Shown: positions 50,700 to 62,212, counted from the first letter of the stretch. The stretch: DNA of 64,000 nt from Vigna angularis (GCF_016808095.1 NC_068973.1:37876077-37940076), one strand, 5' to 3'. A program made the numbers and translations. Notes: generated by a model not told the origin, from the letters alone.

Positions 50700-53640
50700 T
50701 ACCGTCCGGTCCGTCCGAAAAATAGACCGAACGATCCCCCAAGGTCGTTCACCCAGGATTGACATCCTAGGCCGCTCACCCTTCTGACCGGGCCTCACAA
50801 CCATTCTGTGGCCACAAGTGTTCCACAACTCGTCCGTCCGGCCTCACATATTGTCGGTTCTTCGTCCTCAAATACTCCAACGTTCGTCCACTCGGCTCCA
50901 CCAGCGTTCGGTCATTCGACCAAACAGATGCTCGGTTATTGAGCCTCCCTGACATTCGGCAGCTTGGCCTCAACCGTTCGGCCACCCGTCTCAATGACGT
51001 TCCGACGCTTGGACTCAACCGTTCGACCATCCGTCTCATCGACGTTCGGCAGCTTGGCCTTGACCGTTCGGCCTTTCTTATTGACGTTCGGTCTCTAGCG
51101 CTCGGCCATGCATGGTCTCACAACACTCAACCGTTCGGCCAATAGCTCTCATTATCGTTCGACAATTTTCAGCATCAAGCGTCCAGCAGTCGGCCTCAAT
51201 AACGTTCGTCCGCTTGCTTCAATCGTTCGGTCATTAGGTCTCACGTACGTTCGGTCACTTGTCCTCAACCACCCCGCCTCAATCGTTCGGCTTTCCGTGG
51301 CCTCAAGCGTCCAGCATTTTGCCTCACTGATGTTCGGCCACTCCCATTCTTCCTCATTATCGTTCGGCAATTTCCAGGTCGACCATCAAGAACGAGCCGC
51401 ACTCCAAGGTCGTCCATCTAGGTCGACCGACAAGACCGAGTGTGTATTGTGACCGATCGGCAGAACCGAGTGGCTACCCACCCAGGATTGATATCCTTGG
51501 CCGCTCACCCTTCTGACCGGGCCTCACGGCCATTCTCGACCCCAAGCGTTCCAGTGTTTGACCGTTCGGCCTCGTAGGTTTTCGGTTCTTCGACCATCGT
51601 CATCCTCCAAAGGTCGCCCAACAAGGTCAACAATCAAGAACACCTAGCGCACGTAAGTAAAAAGGCAATCTACCTATTATGGAACCTGGTAGGTGTCTGT
51701 CAACTCGCCCTCAAATCGTTCGGTCATCCATGGCCTCAAATACTCCAGCATTCGGTCATTTGGATCCACAAGCGTTCGACCATTCGACTAAACTGATGCT
51801 CGCCCATTGGTCCTCAATGACGTTCGGCATCTTGGCCTTAACCGTTCGGCCAATAGCTCTCAATGACGTTCGACAATTTCAGCATGAAGCGTTTCAGAAT
51901 TCGGTCATTCGAACTCAATGATGTTCGGTCGCTTAGCCTCCATCCTTTTGCCTCAATCGTTCGGCCATTTGCGTCTCAAACGTTCCAGAATTTGTTCTCA
52001 CGGACGTTCGGCCTAAAGCGTCCGGCACTTAGCCTCACTGGGGTTTAGCAATTCGGCCTCTACCGCTCGGCCATTTGCGTCTCACACGTTCCAGCATTCA
52101 CTCCCGCGGTAGTTCGGCCTAAAGTGTTCGGCACTTCGCTCATCATTGACGTTCGGTCTCTAGCTTTCGGCCACACATGGTCTCATGTGTTCAAACATTC
52201 AACCTCGAACGTTCCTGCTTTCGGCCACTCAGCCTCATTGATTCTCGGCCTTTCGGCCTCTACCGCTCGACCATACATCGACACGAGCGCTCCAGCATTC
52301 GGCCATACTCATGTTCGGCCTCCTGACGTTCGACACCTAGGCTTTAACCATTCGGCATCTCGGCCTCCCTGACGTTCGGCACCTTGACCTTAACCATTCG
52401 GCACTTTGCTCTCACTGACGTTCGGCAGCTTGGCCTCAAGTGTCCAGCACTCGGTCTCCTTGATTTCTAACCTTCCAGAATTCGGTCTCACGGACGTTCA
52501 GCCTCAAAGGTATTCGCCCTTTGATTTCAACTGCTCGACAATCCATGTCCACAAGCGTTCAAACAGTCGGCCATTCGGCCTCAAAGGTATTCGCCCTTTG
52601 ATTTCAACCGCTCGACAATCCATGTCCACAAGCATTCAAACAGTCGGTCGTTCGGCCTCAAAGGTATTCGCACTTTGATTTCAACCGCTCGACAATCCAT
52701 GTCCACGAGCGTTCAAACAGTTGGCCGTTCGGCCTCAAAGGTATCCACCCTTTGATTTCAACCGCTCGACAATCCATGTCAACGAGCGTTCAAGCATTCT
52801 GTCGTTCGACCTCAAAAGCGTTCGTCATTTGGTTTGAACCGCTCGACCACACATGGCCACGAGCGTTCAAACATTCGTCCGTTCGTCCTCAAAAGTATTC
52901 GCCCTTTCGTTTCAACCAGTCGACCATCAATGTCCACGAGCGTTCAAACAGTCGGTCGTTCGGCCTCAAAGGTATTCGCCCTTTGATTTCAACCGCTGGA
53001 CAATCCATGTCCACGAGCGTTCAAACAGTCGGTCGTTCGGCCTCAAAGGTAACCGCCCTTTGATTTCAACCGCTCGACAATCCATGTCAACGAGCGTTCA
53101 AGCATTCTGTCGTTCGACCTCAAAAGCGTTCGTCATTTGGTTTGAACCACTCGACCATACATGGCCACGAGCGTTCAAACATTCGGTCGTTCGTCCTCAA
53201 AGGTATTCGCCCTTTGGTCTCAACCGCTCGACCATCGCCACGAGCACTCAAGCAGTCGGCCGTTCGACCCTACTGATATTCGGCCTTTCGGCCTTAAAGG
53301 TATTCGTCCCCTTGGCTTCAACCGCTCGTCAATCCATGGCCACGAGCGCTCAAGTATTCGACCGTTCGACGCCACTGATGTTGTCCATTCGGCCTCAATG
53401 ACGTTCATCCGCTTGGCTTCAATCATTCGGCCTCACATGCCACTCGGCCTCTACCATCCGTGGCCTCAAGCATTCAGCTTCTATGAGCTTCGGCTATACA
53501 GCCTCTACCGCTCGGCCATACATGTCCTCACGTTCGGCCTCACTCGTTCCAGCTTTTTGTCGTTCGGCTTTGCATCTTTTTTGTCCTTCAAACTCAACCG
53601 CTCGGTCATCCTTGGTTTGAAACATTCCGTCCACACATGA
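50700..53640. repeat. GTTCGGCC-rich degenerate repeat field
   Basis: Dozens of CGTTCGGCC, CGTTCGTCC and GCTCGGCC motifs spaced every 15-40 bp, much GC-richer than the surroundings. The open frames here are by-products of the repeat and are not annotated. Confidence 0.85.
52490..53370 (+). repeat. 77-bp tandem repeat inside the LTR element
   Basis: TCAAAGG/TCAAAAG landmarks at 52504, 52581, 52658, 52735 and 52812 are exactly 77 bp apart, and 53197 is five further periods on. Units read CAAAGGTATTCGCCCTTTG then ACCGCTCGACAATCCATG. About 11 units. Confidence 0.92.
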
Positions 53641-54121
53641 GCAACAACCAGAAACACGCTCCCTAATACAGCGAATACAGCCTCCCTCAAACTCATAAGT
53701 CCTATAGTTACCACTTCCATAAAACAGAACGGTTAACTCGGACTTGGGGGGCATGTTATGTAGTAAGATATTTATTACATAAAATATCTTAGATATTTTA
53801 AACAGTTAAGATATTTATAAGTAACTAACCACATTTTTAGGTAAGGTTATTTTTATTTGGCTTATAAATACAATGACAGGGCAAAAGTTCAGGTACATTC
53901 CCTCTACGTTCTAGAAAATCTAGATAATATTCCAGAGTGATATTATAATCACTCTCTTGAGAGCTGAGGCTCCATAACTAACGTCTGACTTGAGCGTCAG
54001 AATATCTTTGCAGGTACCTCCCCCTCCTTTGGCGAGTATAAACGACAACAACTGAGGAAAAGCAAGCGTCCAGACATTCAGAAGCAACAAAGACACACTG
54101 GAAAACATCTACACCGAAACA

Positions 54122-54218
54122 CCATGTACAGCGAAGCACGCACCTTCGCCTGTAGTAACGGAAAAGATCTTTATACTGGACTGTTCCTACTGAAGATGAG
54201 AGGGAGGTGCAGGGGATT
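54122..54218 (+). other. Unique flank between the LTR element and the array
   Basis: About 100 bp not repeated elsewhere in the window, containing TCTTTATACTGG, a weak TATA-like sequence. It presumably represents the original upstream DNA of the founder sHSP copy. Confidence 0.5.
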
Positions 54219-54341
54219 AGGATGGTGAGGTGTGTAGGGGATCATCATATGGACAACTTGCATATGGATAGGCCAAAGCCCAAAGTCCAAAGAATGAATT
54301 TTGTTTTCTAAGGCACGAATAGTCAAAACCCTACAAGAAGC

Positions 54342-54734
54342 ATGGGAATTAGGTACGGAACCTCCTCTAACTTCCTACTAATATTCTGTGAATTTTTTTG
54401 GACGTACATCCGAGATGCAAAATCAATGGATGCCATCCCTACTGATATGAAGGAGTATCCGAACTCTTACGCGTTTGTGATCGACATGCCTAGGCTGAAA
54501 GGTGAGAACATTAAGGTGCAGGTGGAGGAGGACAGTGTGCTATTCATTAGCGGCGAGAGGAAGAGGGAGATGGAGAAAGTAGGGACTAAGTATTTGAGGA
54601 TTGAGAGAAGAGTGGGAAAGTTCATGCGCAAGTTTAAGTTTCCGGACAATTCCAACACTGATGCCATATCTGTCAGGTATCAGGATGGTGAGGTGTGTAG
54701 GGGATCATCATATGGACAGCTTGCATATGGATAG
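54342..54734 (+). CDS. Array unit 1, truncated sHSP
   Basis: The most divergent unit, as expected at an array edge. Relative to the array consensus it has C9S, V23I, A30D, T32I, G51R, V68F, M87I, A104S and A111V. Frame open for 130 codons. N-terminal leader [12 protein letters not shown], then domain motifs [19 protein letters not shown] and KFMRKFKFP. The final beta strand (GVLTVTV) and the C-terminal anchor are lost. G51R hits the conserved MPGLK turn. Expression unknown. Confidence 0.6.
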   Translation: MGIRYGTSSNFLLIFCEFFWTYIRDAKSMDAIPTDMKEYPNSYAFVIDMPRLKGENIKVQVEEDSVLFISGERKREMEKVGTKYLRIERRVGKFMRKFKFPDNSNTDAISVRYQDGEVCRGSSYGQLAYG

Positions 54735-54804
54735 GTCAAAGCCCAAAGTCCAAAGAATGAATTTTGTTTTCTAAGGCACGAACAGTCAAAACCCTACTAG
54801 AAGC

Positions 54805-55197
54805 ATGGGAATTAGGTACGGAACCTCCTGTAACTTCCTACTAATATTCTGTGAATTTTTTTGGACGTACGTCCGAGATGCAAAATCAATGGCTGCCACC
54901 CCTACTGATATGAAGGAGTATCCGAACTCCTACGCGTTTGTGATCGACATGCCTGGGCTGAAAGGTGAGAACATTAAGGTGCAGGTGGAGGAGGACAGTG
55001 TGCTAGTCATTAGCGGCGAGAGGAAGAGGGAGATGGAGATAGTAGGGTTTAAGTATTTGAGGATGGAGAGAAGAGTGGGAAAAATCATGCGCAAGTTTAA
55101 GTTTCCGGACAATGCCAACACTGATGCCATATCTGCCAGGTATCAGGATGGTGAGGTTGTTAGGGGATCATCATATGGACAGCTTGCATATGGATAG
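54805..55197 (+). CDS. Array unit 2, truncated sHSP
   Basis: 130 codons. Distinguished by K79I, T82F, F94I and C119V, all shared with unit 3, so units 2 and 3 arose from a recent single-unit duplication. Confidence 0.6.
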   Translation: MGIRYGTSCNFLLIFCEFFWTYVRDAKSMAATPTDMKEYPNSYAFVIDMPGLKGENIKVQVEEDSVLVISGERKREMEIVGFKYLRMERRVGKIMRKFKFPDNANTDAISARYQDGEVVRGSSYGQLAYG

Positions 55198-55267
55198 GCC
55201 AAAGCCCAAAGTCCAAAGAATGAATTTTGTTTTCTAAGGCACGAACAGTCAAAACCCTACTAGAAGC

Positions 55268-55660
55268 ATGGGAATTAGGTACGGAACCTCCTGTAACTTC
55301 CTACTAATATTTTGTAAATTTTTTTGGACGTACGTCCGAGATGCAAAATCAATGGCTGCCACCCCTACTGATATGAAGGAGTATCCGAACTCCTACGCGT
55401 TTGTGATCGACATGCCTGGGCTGAAAGGTGAGAACATTAAGGTGCAGGTGGAGGAGGACAGTGTGCTAGTCATTAGCGGCGAGAGGAAGAGGGAGATGGA
55501 GATAGTAGGGTTTAAGTATTTGAGGATGGAGAGAAGAGTGGGAAAAATCATGCGCAAGTTTAAGTTTCCGGACAATGCCAACACTGATGCCATATCTGCC
55601 AGGTATCAGGATGGTGAGGTTGTTAGGGGATCATCATATGGACAGCTTGCATATGGATAG
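55268..55660 (+). CDS. Array unit 3, truncated sHSP
   Basis: 130 codons, same as unit 2 plus E17K in the hydrophobic leader (FCKFFW). Confidence 0.6.
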   Translation: MGIRYGTSCNFLLIFCKFFWTYVRDAKSMAATPTDMKEYPNSYAFVIDMPGLKGENIKVQVEEDSVLVISGERKREMEIVGFKYLRMERRVGKIMRKFKFPDNANTDAISARYQDGEVVRGSSYGQLAYG

Positions 55661-55730
55661 GCCAAAGCCCAAAGTCCAAAGAATGAATTTTGTTTTCTAA
55701 GGAACGAACAGTCAAAACCCTACTAGAAGC

Positions 55731-56123
55731 ATGGGAATTAGGTATGGAACCTCTTGTAACTTCCTACTAATATTCTGTGAATTTTTTTGGACGTACGTCC
55801 GAGATGCAAAATCAATGGCTGCCACCCCTACTGATATGAAGGAGTATCCGAACTCTTACGCGTTTGTGATCGACATGCCTGGGCTGAAAGGTGAGAACAT
55901 TAAGGTGCAGGTGGAGGAGGACAGTGTGCTAGTCATTAGCGGTGAGAGGAAGAGGGAGATGGAGAAAGTAGGGACTAAGTATTTGAGGATGGAGAGAAGA
56001 GTGGGAAAGTTCATGCGCAAGTTTAAGTTTCCGGACAATGCCAACACTGATGCCATATCTGCCAGGTATCAGGATGGTGAGGTGTGTAGGGGATCATCAT
56101 ATGGACAGCTTGCATATGGATAG
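55731..56123 (+). CDS. Array unit 4, truncated sHSP (consensus)
   Basis: 130 codons matching the array consensus. It encodes the same protein as unit 17 and shares its silent variants (GGTATGGAACCTCTTG, AAGGAACGAAC). First member of the duplicated four-unit block. Confidence 0.6.
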   Translation: MGIRYGTSCNFLLIFCEFFWTYVRDAKSMAATPTDMKEYPNSYAFVIDMPGLKGENIKVQVEEDSVLVISGERKREMEKVGTKYLRMERRVGKFMRKFKFPDNANTDAISARYQDGEVCRGSSYGQLAYG

Positions 56124-56193
56124 GCCAAAGCCCAAAGTCCAAAGAATGAATTTTGTTTTCTAAGGCACGAACAGTCAAAACCCTACTAGAAGC

Positions 56194-56586
56194 ATGGGAA
56201 TTAGGTACGGAACCTCCTGTAACTTCCTACTAATATTCTGTGAATTTTTTTGGACGTACATCCGAGATGCAAAATCAATGGCTGCCACCCCTACTGATAT
56301 GAAGGAGTATCCGAACTCTTACGCGTTTGTGATCGACATGCCTGGGCTGAAAGGTAAGAACATTAAGGTGCAGGTGGAGGAGGACAGTGTGCTAGTCATT
56401 AGCGGCGAGAGGAAGACGGAGATGGAGAAAGTAGGGACTAAGTATTTGAGGATGGAGAGAAGAGTGGGAAAGTTCATGCGCAAGTTTCAGTTTCCGGACA
56501 ATGCCAACATTGATGCCATATCTGTCAGGTATCAGGATGGTGAGGTGTGTAGGGGATCATCATATGGACAGCTTGCATATGGATAG
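56194..56586 (+). CDS. Array unit 5, truncated sHSP
   Basis: 130 codons with V23I, E55K, R75T, K99Q, T106I and A111V, identical in protein to unit 18. The E55K codon change creates AAAGGTAAGA, a stronger splice-donor-like sequence. Confidence 0.6.
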   Translation: MGIRYGTSCNFLLIFCEFFWTYIRDAKSMAATPTDMKEYPNSYAFVIDMPGLKGKNIKVQVEEDSVLVISGERKTEMEKVGTKYLRMERRVGKFMRKFQFPDNANIDAISVRYQDGEVCRGSSYGQLAYG

Positions 56587-56656
56587 GCCAAAGCCCAAAG
56601 TCCAAAGAATGAATTTTGTTTTCTAAGGCACGAACAGTCAAAACCTTACTAGAAGC

Positions 56657-57034
56657 ATGGGAATTAGGTACGGAACCTCCTGTAACTTCCTACTAATATT
56701 CTGTGAATTTTTTTGGACGTACGTCCGAGATGCAAAATCAATGGCTGCCACCCCTACTGATATGAAGGAGTATCCGAACTCTTACGCGTTTGTGATCGAC
56801 ATGCCTGGGCTGAAAGTTGAGAACATTAAGGTACAGGTGGAGGAGGACAGTGTGCTAGTCATTAGCGACGAGAGGAAGAGGGAGATGGAGAAAGTAGGGA
56901 CTAAGTATTTGAGGATGGAGAGAAGAGTGGGAAAGTTCATGCGCAAGTTTAAGTTTCCGGACAATGCCAACACTGATGCCATATCTGCCAGGTATCAGGA
57001 TGGTGAGGTGTGTAGGGGATCATCATATGGATAG
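56657..57034 (+). CDS. Array unit 6, truncated sHSP, early stop
   Basis: 125 codons. Q126 is changed to a stop (GGATAG), removing the last five residues. Also G54V and G71D. Same protein as unit 19. Confidence 0.55.
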   Translation: MGIRYGTSCNFLLIFCEFFWTYVRDAKSMAATPTDMKEYPNSYAFVIDMPGLKVENIKVQVEEDSVLVISDERKREMEKVGTKYLRMERRVGKFMRKFKFPDNANTDAISARYQDGEVCRGSSYG

Positions 57035-57119
57035 CTTGCATATGGATAGGCCAAAGCCCAAAGTCCAAAGAATGAATTTTGTTTTCTAAGGCACGAACAG
57101 TCAAAACCCTACTAGAAGC

Positions 57120-57512
57120 ATGGGAATTAGGTACGGAACCTCCTGTAACTTCCTACTAATATTCTGTGAATTTTTTTGGACGTACGTCCGAGATGCAAAA
57201 TCAATGGCTGCCACCCCTACTGATATGAAGGAGTATCCGAACTCTTACGCGTTTGTGATCGACATGCCTGGGCTGAAAGGTAAGAACATTAAGGTGCAGG
57301 TGGAGGAGGACAGTGTGCTAGTCATTAGCGGCGAGAGGAAGAGGGAGATGGAGAAAGTAGGGAGTAAGTATTTGAGGATGGAGAGAAGAGTGGGAAAGTT
57401 CATGCGCAAGTTTAAGTTTCCGGACAATCCCAACACTGATGCCATATCTGCCAGGTATCAGGATGGTGAGGTGTGTAGGGGATCATCATATGGACAGCTT
57501 GCATATGGATAG
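57120..57512 (+). CDS. Array unit 7, truncated sHSP
   Basis: 130 codons with E55K, T82S and A104P, identical in protein to unit 20. Confidence 0.6.
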   Translation: MGIRYGTSCNFLLIFCEFFWTYVRDAKSMAATPTDMKEYPNSYAFVIDMPGLKGKNIKVQVEEDSVLVISGERKREMEKVGSKYLRMERRVGKFMRKFKFPDNPNTDAISARYQDGEVCRGSSYGQLAYG

Positions 57513-57582
57513 GCCAAAGCCCAAAGTCCAAAGAATGAATTTTGTTTTCTAAGGCACGAACAGTCAAAACCCTACTAGAAGC

Positions 57583-57975
57583 ATGGGAATTAGGTATGGA
57601 ACCTCTTGTAACTTCCTACTAATATTCTGTGAATTTTTTTGGACGTACGTCCGAGATGCAAAATCAATGGCTGCCACCCCTACTGATATGAAGGAGTATC
57701 CGAACTCTTACGCGTTTGTGATCGACATGCCTGGGCTGAAAGGTGAGAAAATTAAGGTGCAGGTGGAGGAGGACAGTGTGCTAGTCATTAGCGGTGAGAG
57801 GAAGAGGAAGATGGAGAAAGTAGGGACTAAGTATTTGAGGATGGAGAGAAGAGTGGGAAAGTTCATGCGCAAGTTTAAGTTTCCGAACAATGCCAACACT
57901 GATGCCATATCTGCCAGGTATCAGGATGGTGAGGTGTGTAGGGGATCATCATATGGACAGCTTGCATATGGATAG
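57583..57975 (+). CDS. Array unit 8, truncated sHSP
   Basis: 130 codons with private changes N56K and E76K, plus D102N shared with the terminal unit 21. Confidence 0.6.
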   Translation: MGIRYGTSCNFLLIFCEFFWTYVRDAKSMAATPTDMKEYPNSYAFVIDMPGLKGEKIKVQVEEDSVLVISGERKRKMEKVGTKYLRMERRVGKFMRKFKFPNNANTDAISARYQDGEVCRGSSYGQLAYG

Positions 57976-58045
57976 GTCAAAGCCCAAAGTCCAAAGAATG
58001 AATTTTGTTTTCTAAGGCACGAACAGTCAAAACCCTACTAGAAGC

Positions 58046-58438
58046 ATGGGAATTAGGTATGGAACCTCCTGTAACTTCCTACTAATATTCTGTGAATTTT
58101 TTTGGACGTACGTCCGTGATGAAAAATCAATGGCTACCACCCCTACTGATATGAAGGAGTATCCGAACTCTTACGCGTTTGTGATCGACATGCCTGGGCT
58201 GAAAGGTGAGAACATTAAGGTGCAGGTGGAGGAGGACAGTGTGTTAGTCATTAGCGGCGAGAGGAAGAGGGAGATCGAGAAAGTAGGGACTAAGTATTTG
58301 AGGATGGAGAGAAGAGTGGGAAAGTTCATGCGCAAGTTTAAGTTTCCGGACAATGCCAACACTGATGCCATATCTGCCAGGTATCAGGATGGTGAGGTGT
58401 GTAGGGGATCATCATATGGACAGCTTGCATATGGATAG
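58046..58438 (+). CDS. Array unit 9, truncated sHSP
   Basis: 130 codons with A26E, A31T and M77I. Its protein is identical to unit 10. Confidence 0.6.
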   Translation: MGIRYGTSCNFLLIFCEFFWTYVRDEKSMATTPTDMKEYPNSYAFVIDMPGLKGENIKVQVEEDSVLVISGERKREIEKVGTKYLRMERRVGKFMRKFKFPDNANTDAISARYQDGEVCRGSSYGQLAYG

Positions 58439-58508
58439 GTCAAAGCCCAAAGTCCAAAGAATGAATTTTGTTTTCTAAGGAACGAACAGTCAAAACCCTA
58501 CTAGAAGC

Positions 58509-58901
58509 ATGGGAATTAGGTATGGAACCTCCTGTAACTTCCTACTAATATTCTGTGAATTTTTTTGGACGTACGTCCGAGATGAAAAATCAATGGCTAC
58601 CACCCCTACTGATATGAAGGAGTATCCGAACTCTTACGCGTTTGTGATTGACATGCCTGGGCTGAAAGGTGAGAACATTAAGGTGCAGGTGGAGGAGGAC
58701 AGTGTGTTAGTCATTAGCGGCGAGAGGAAGAGGGAGATCGAGAAAGTAGGGACTAAGTATTTGAGGATGGAGAGAAGAGTGGGAAAGTTCATGCGCAAGT
58801 TTAAGTTTCCGGACAATGCCAACACTGATGCCATATCTGCCAGGTATCAGGATGGTGAGGTGTGTAGGGGATCATCATATGGACAGCTTGCATATGGATA
58901 G
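58509..58901 (+). CDS. Array unit 10, truncated sHSP
   Basis: 130 codons, protein identical to unit 9. The DNA differs at a few silent or spacer sites (for example AAGGAACG in the spacer). Confidence 0.6.
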   Translation: MGIRYGTSCNFLLIFCEFFWTYVRDEKSMATTPTDMKEYPNSYAFVIDMPGLKGENIKVQVEEDSVLVISGERKREIEKVGTKYLRMERRVGKFMRKFKFPDNANTDAISARYQDGEVCRGSSYGQLAYG

Positions 58902-58971
58902 GTCAAAGCCCAAAGTCCAAAGAATGAATTTTGTTTTCTAAGGAACGAACAGTCAAAACCCTACTAGAAGC

Positions 58972-59364
58972 ATGGGAATTAGGTATGGAACCTCCTGTAA
59001 CTTCCTACTAATATTCTGTGAATTTTTTTGGACGTACGTCCGAGATGAAAAATCAATGGCTACCACCCCTACTGATATGAAGGAGTATCCGAACTCTTAC
59101 GCGTTTGTGATCGACATGCCTGGGCTGAAAGGTGAGAACATTAAGGTGCAGGTGGAGGAGGACAGTGTGCTAGTCATTAGCGACAAGAGGAAGAGGGAGA
59201 TGGAGAAAGTAGGGACTAAGTATTTGAGGATGGAGAGAAGAGTGGGAAAGTTCATGCGCAATTTTAAGTTTCCGGACAATGCCAAAACTGATGCCATATC
59301 TGCCAGGTATCAGGATGGTGAGGTGTGTAGGGGATCATCATATGGACAGCTTGCATATGGATAG
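58972..59364 (+). CDS. Array unit 11, truncated sHSP
   Basis: 130 codons with A26E, A31T, G71D, E72K, K97N and N105K, identical in protein to unit 14. First of a duplicated three-unit block. Confidence 0.6.
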   Translation: MGIRYGTSCNFLLIFCEFFWTYVRDEKSMATTPTDMKEYPNSYAFVIDMPGLKGENIKVQVEEDSVLVISDKRKREMEKVGTKYLRMERRVGKFMRNFKFPDNAKTDAISARYQDGEVCRGSSYGQLAYG

Positions 59365-59434
59365 GCCAAAACCCAAAGTCCAAAGAATGAATTTTGTTTT
59401 CTAAGGCACGAACAGTCAAACCCCTACTAGAAGC

Positions 59435-59827
59435 ATGGGAATTAGGTACGGAACCTCCTGTAACTTCCTACTAATATTCTGTGAATTTTTTTGGACGTAC
59501 GTCCGAGATGCAAAATCAATGGCTGCCACCCCTACTGATATGAAGGAGTATCCGAACTCTTACGCGTTTGTGATCGACATGCCTGGGCTGAAAGGTAAGA
59601 ACATTAAGGTGTAGGTGGAGGAGGACAGTGTGCTAGTCATTAGCGACGAGAGGAAGAGGGAGATGGAGAAAGTAGGGACTAAGTATTTGAGGATGGAGAG
59701 AAGAGTGGGAAAGTTCATGCGCAAGTTTAAGTTTCCGGACAATGCCAACACTGATGCCATATCTGCCAGGTATCAGGATGGTGAGGTGTGTAGGGGATCA
59801 TCATATGGACAGCTTGCATATGGATAG
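59435..59827 (+). pseudogene. Array unit 12, nonsense copy
   Basis: Codon 60 (CAG, Gln) is TAG at 59612-59614, in the middle of the domain. Also E55K and G71D. The rest of the frame is otherwise intact. Shared with unit 15. Confidence 0.8.
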
Positions 59828-59897
59828 GCCAAAGCCCAAAGTCCAAAGAATGAATTTTGTTTTCTAAGGCACGAACAGTCAAAACCCTACTAGAAGC

Positions 59898-60290
59898 ATG
59901 GGAATTAGATACGGAAGCTCCTGTAACTTCCTACTAATATTCTGTGAATTTTTTTGGACGTACGTCCGAGATGCAAAATCAATGGCTGCCACCCCTACTG
60001 ATATGAAGGAGTATCCGAACTCTTACGCGTTTGTGATCGACATGCCTGGGCTGAAAGGTGAGAACATTAAGGTGCAGGTGGAGGAGGACAGTGTGCTAGT
60101 CATTAGCGACGAGAGGAAGAGGGAGATGGAGAAAGTAGGGACTAAGTATTTGAGGATGGAGAGAAGAGTGGGAAAGTTCATGCGCAAGTTTAAGTTTCCG
60201 GACAATGCCAACACTGATGCCATATCTGCCAGGTATCAGGATGGTGAGGTGTGTAGGGGATCATCATATGGACAGCTTGCATATGGATAG
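59898..60290 (+). CDS. Array unit 13, truncated sHSP
   Basis: 130 codons with T7S and G71D. Its three-unit counterpart is unit 16. Confidence 0.6.
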   Translation: MGIRYGSSCNFLLIFCEFFWTYVRDAKSMAATPTDMKEYPNSYAFVIDMPGLKGENIKVQVEEDSVLVISDERKREMEKVGTKYLRMERRVGKFMRKFKFPDNANTDAISARYQDGEVCRGSSYGQLAYG

Positions 60291-60360
60291 GCCAAAGCCC
60301 AAAGTCCAAAGAATGAATTTTGTTTTCTAAGGCACGAACAGTCAAAACCCTACTAGAAGC

Positions 60361-60753
60361 ATGGGAATTAGGTATGGAACCTCCTGTAACTTCCTACTAA
60401 TATTCTGTGAATTTTTTTGGACGTACGTCCGAGATGAAAAATCAATGGCTACCACCCCTACTGATATGAAGGAGTATCCGAACTCTTACGCGTTTGTGAT
60501 CGACATGCCTGGGCTGAAAGGTGAGAACATTAAGGTGCAGGTGGAGGAGGACAGTGTGCTAGTCATTAGCGACAAGAGGAAGAGGGAGATGGAGAAAGTA
60601 GGGACTAAGTATTTGAGGATGGAGAGAAGAGTGGGAAAGTTCATGCGCAATTTTAAGTTTCCGGACAATGCCAAAACTGATGCCATATCTGCCAGGTATC
60701 AGGATGGTGAGGTGTGTAGGGGATCATCATATGGACAGCTTGCATATGGATAG
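60361..60753 (+). CDS. Array unit 14, truncated sHSP
   Basis: 130 codons, protein identical to unit 11. Confidence 0.6.
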   Translation: MGIRYGTSCNFLLIFCEFFWTYVRDEKSMATTPTDMKEYPNSYAFVIDMPGLKGENIKVQVEEDSVLVISDKRKREMEKVGTKYLRMERRVGKFMRNFKFPDNAKTDAISARYQDGEVCRGSSYGQLAYG

Positions 60754-60823
60754 GCCAAAGCCCAAAGTCCAAAGAATGAATTTTGTTTTCTAAGGCACGA
60801 ACAGTCAAAACCCTACTAGAAGC

Positions 60824-61216
60824 ATGGGAATTAGGTACGGAACCTCCTGTAACTTCCTACTAATATTCTGTGAATTTTTTTGGACGTACGTCCGAGATGC
60901 AAAATCAATGGCTGCCACCCCTACTGATATGAAGGAGTATCCGAACTCTTACGCGTTTGTGATCGACATGCCTGGGCTGAAAGGTAAGAACATTAAGGTG
61001 TAGGTGGAGGAGGACAGTGTGCTAGTCATTAGCGACGAGAGGAAGAGGGAGATGGAGAAAGTAGGGACTAAGTATTTGAGGATGGAGAGAAGAGTGGGAA
61101 AGTTCATGCGCAAGTTTAAGTTTCCGGACAATGCCAACACTGATGCCATATCTACCAGGTATCAGGATGGTGAGGTGTGTAGGGGATCATCATATGGACA
61201 GCTTGCATATGGATAG
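60824..61216 (+). pseudogene. Array unit 15, nonsense copy
   Basis: Same Q60 stop (61001-61003), E55K and G71D as unit 12, plus A111T. The stop predates the three-unit duplication. Confidence 0.8.
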
Positions 61217-61286
61217 GCCAAAGCCCAAAGTCCAAAGAATGAATTTTGTTTTCTAAGGCACGAACAGTCAAAACCCTACTAGAAGC

Positions 61287-61679
61287 ATGAGAATTAGGTA
61301 CGGAACCTCCTGTAACTTCCTACTAATATTCTGTGAATTTTTTTGGACGTACGTCCGAGATGCAAAATCAATGGCTGCCACCCCTACTGATATGAAGGAG
61401 TATCCGAACTCTTACGCGTTTGTGATCGACATGCCTGGGCTGAAAGGTGAGAACATTAAGGTGCAGGTGGAGGAGGACAGTGTGCTAGTCATTAGCGACG
61501 AGAGGAAGAGGGAGATGGAGAAAGTAGGGACTAAGTATTTGAGGATGGAGAGAAGAGTGGGAAAGTTCATGCGCAAGTTTAAGTTTCCGGACAATGCCAA
61601 CACTGATGCCATATCTGCCAGGTATCAGGATGGTGAGGTGTGTAGGCGATCATCATATGGACAGCTTGCATATGGATAG
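61287..61679 (+). CDS. Array unit 16, truncated sHSP
   Basis: 130 codons with G2R, G71D and G121R. Confidence 0.6.
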   Translation: MRIRYGTSCNFLLIFCEFFWTYVRDAKSMAATPTDMKEYPNSYAFVIDMPGLKGENIKVQVEEDSVLVISDERKREMEKVGTKYLRMERRVGKFMRKFKFPDNANTDAISARYQDGEVCRRSSYGQLAYG

Positions 61680-61749
61680 GCCAAAGCCCAAAGTCCAAAG
61701 AATGAATTTTGTTTTCTAAGGAACGAACAGTCAAAACCCTACTAGAAGC

Positions 61750-62142
61750 ATGGGAATTAGGTATGGAACCTCTTGTAACTTCCTACTAATATTCTGTGAA
61801 TTTTTTTGGACGTACGTCCGAGATGCAAAATCAATGGCTGCCACCCCTACTGATATGAAGGAGTATCCGAACTCTTACGCGTTTGTGATCGACATGCCTG
61901 GGCTGAAAGGTGAGAACATTAAGGTGCAGGTGGAGGAGGACAGTGTGCTAGTCATTAGCGGTGAGAGGAAGAGGGAGATGGAGAAAGTAGGGACTAAGTA
62001 TTTGAGGATGGAGAGAAGAGTGGGAAAGTTCATGCGCAAGTTTAAGTTTCCGGACAATGCCAACACTGATGCCATATCTGCCAGGTATCAGGATGGTGAG
62101 GTGTGTAGGGGATCATCATATGGACAGCTTGCATATGGATAG
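61750..62142 (+). CDS. Array unit 17, truncated sHSP
   Basis: 130 codons, protein identical to unit 4. First of the second copy of the four-unit block, offset from the first by exactly 13 periods (6,019 bp). Confidence 0.6.
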   Translation: MGIRYGTSCNFLLIFCEFFWTYVRDAKSMAATPTDMKEYPNSYAFVIDMPGLKGENIKVQVEEDSVLVISGERKREMEKVGTKYLRMERRVGKFMRKFKFPDNANTDAISARYQDGEVCRGSSYGQLAYG

Positions 62143-62212
62143 GCCAAAGCCCAAAGTCCAAAGAATGAATTTTGTTTTCTAAGGCACGAACAGTCAAAAC
62201 CCTACTAGAAGC

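Larger units (their letters stand above)
49684..54121 (+). mobile_element. Non-autonomous LTR retrotransposon with tandem-repeat interior
   Basis: The 5' LTR spans about 49684-50043 and the 3' LTR 53754-54121 (368 bp, TGTTATGTAG...CACCGAAACA). The first few bases of the 5' LTR have been lost or altered, and no target duplication can be confirmed. A primer-binding site TTTTGGCGCCCATCGTGGGG follows the 5' LTR (50044-50063), and a polypurine tract GGACTTGGGGGG precedes the 3' LTR. The LTRs differ at about 15 sites by eye, so it is older than the element at 26 kb. The 3.7-kb interior carries no recognisable gag or pol. Confidence 0.85.

Noticed and set aside
50939..53640. Several 60-180 codon frames on both strands
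   Set aside because: All are read from GTTCGGCC-type and 77-bp tandem repeats in a non-coding LTR element, and no domain is recognisable.
54376..54415. 12-bp palindrome GGACGTACGTCC repeated in most array units
   Set aside because: It is the coding sequence for W-T-Y-V-R at the start of the conserved region, so codon choice explains it without a separate function.
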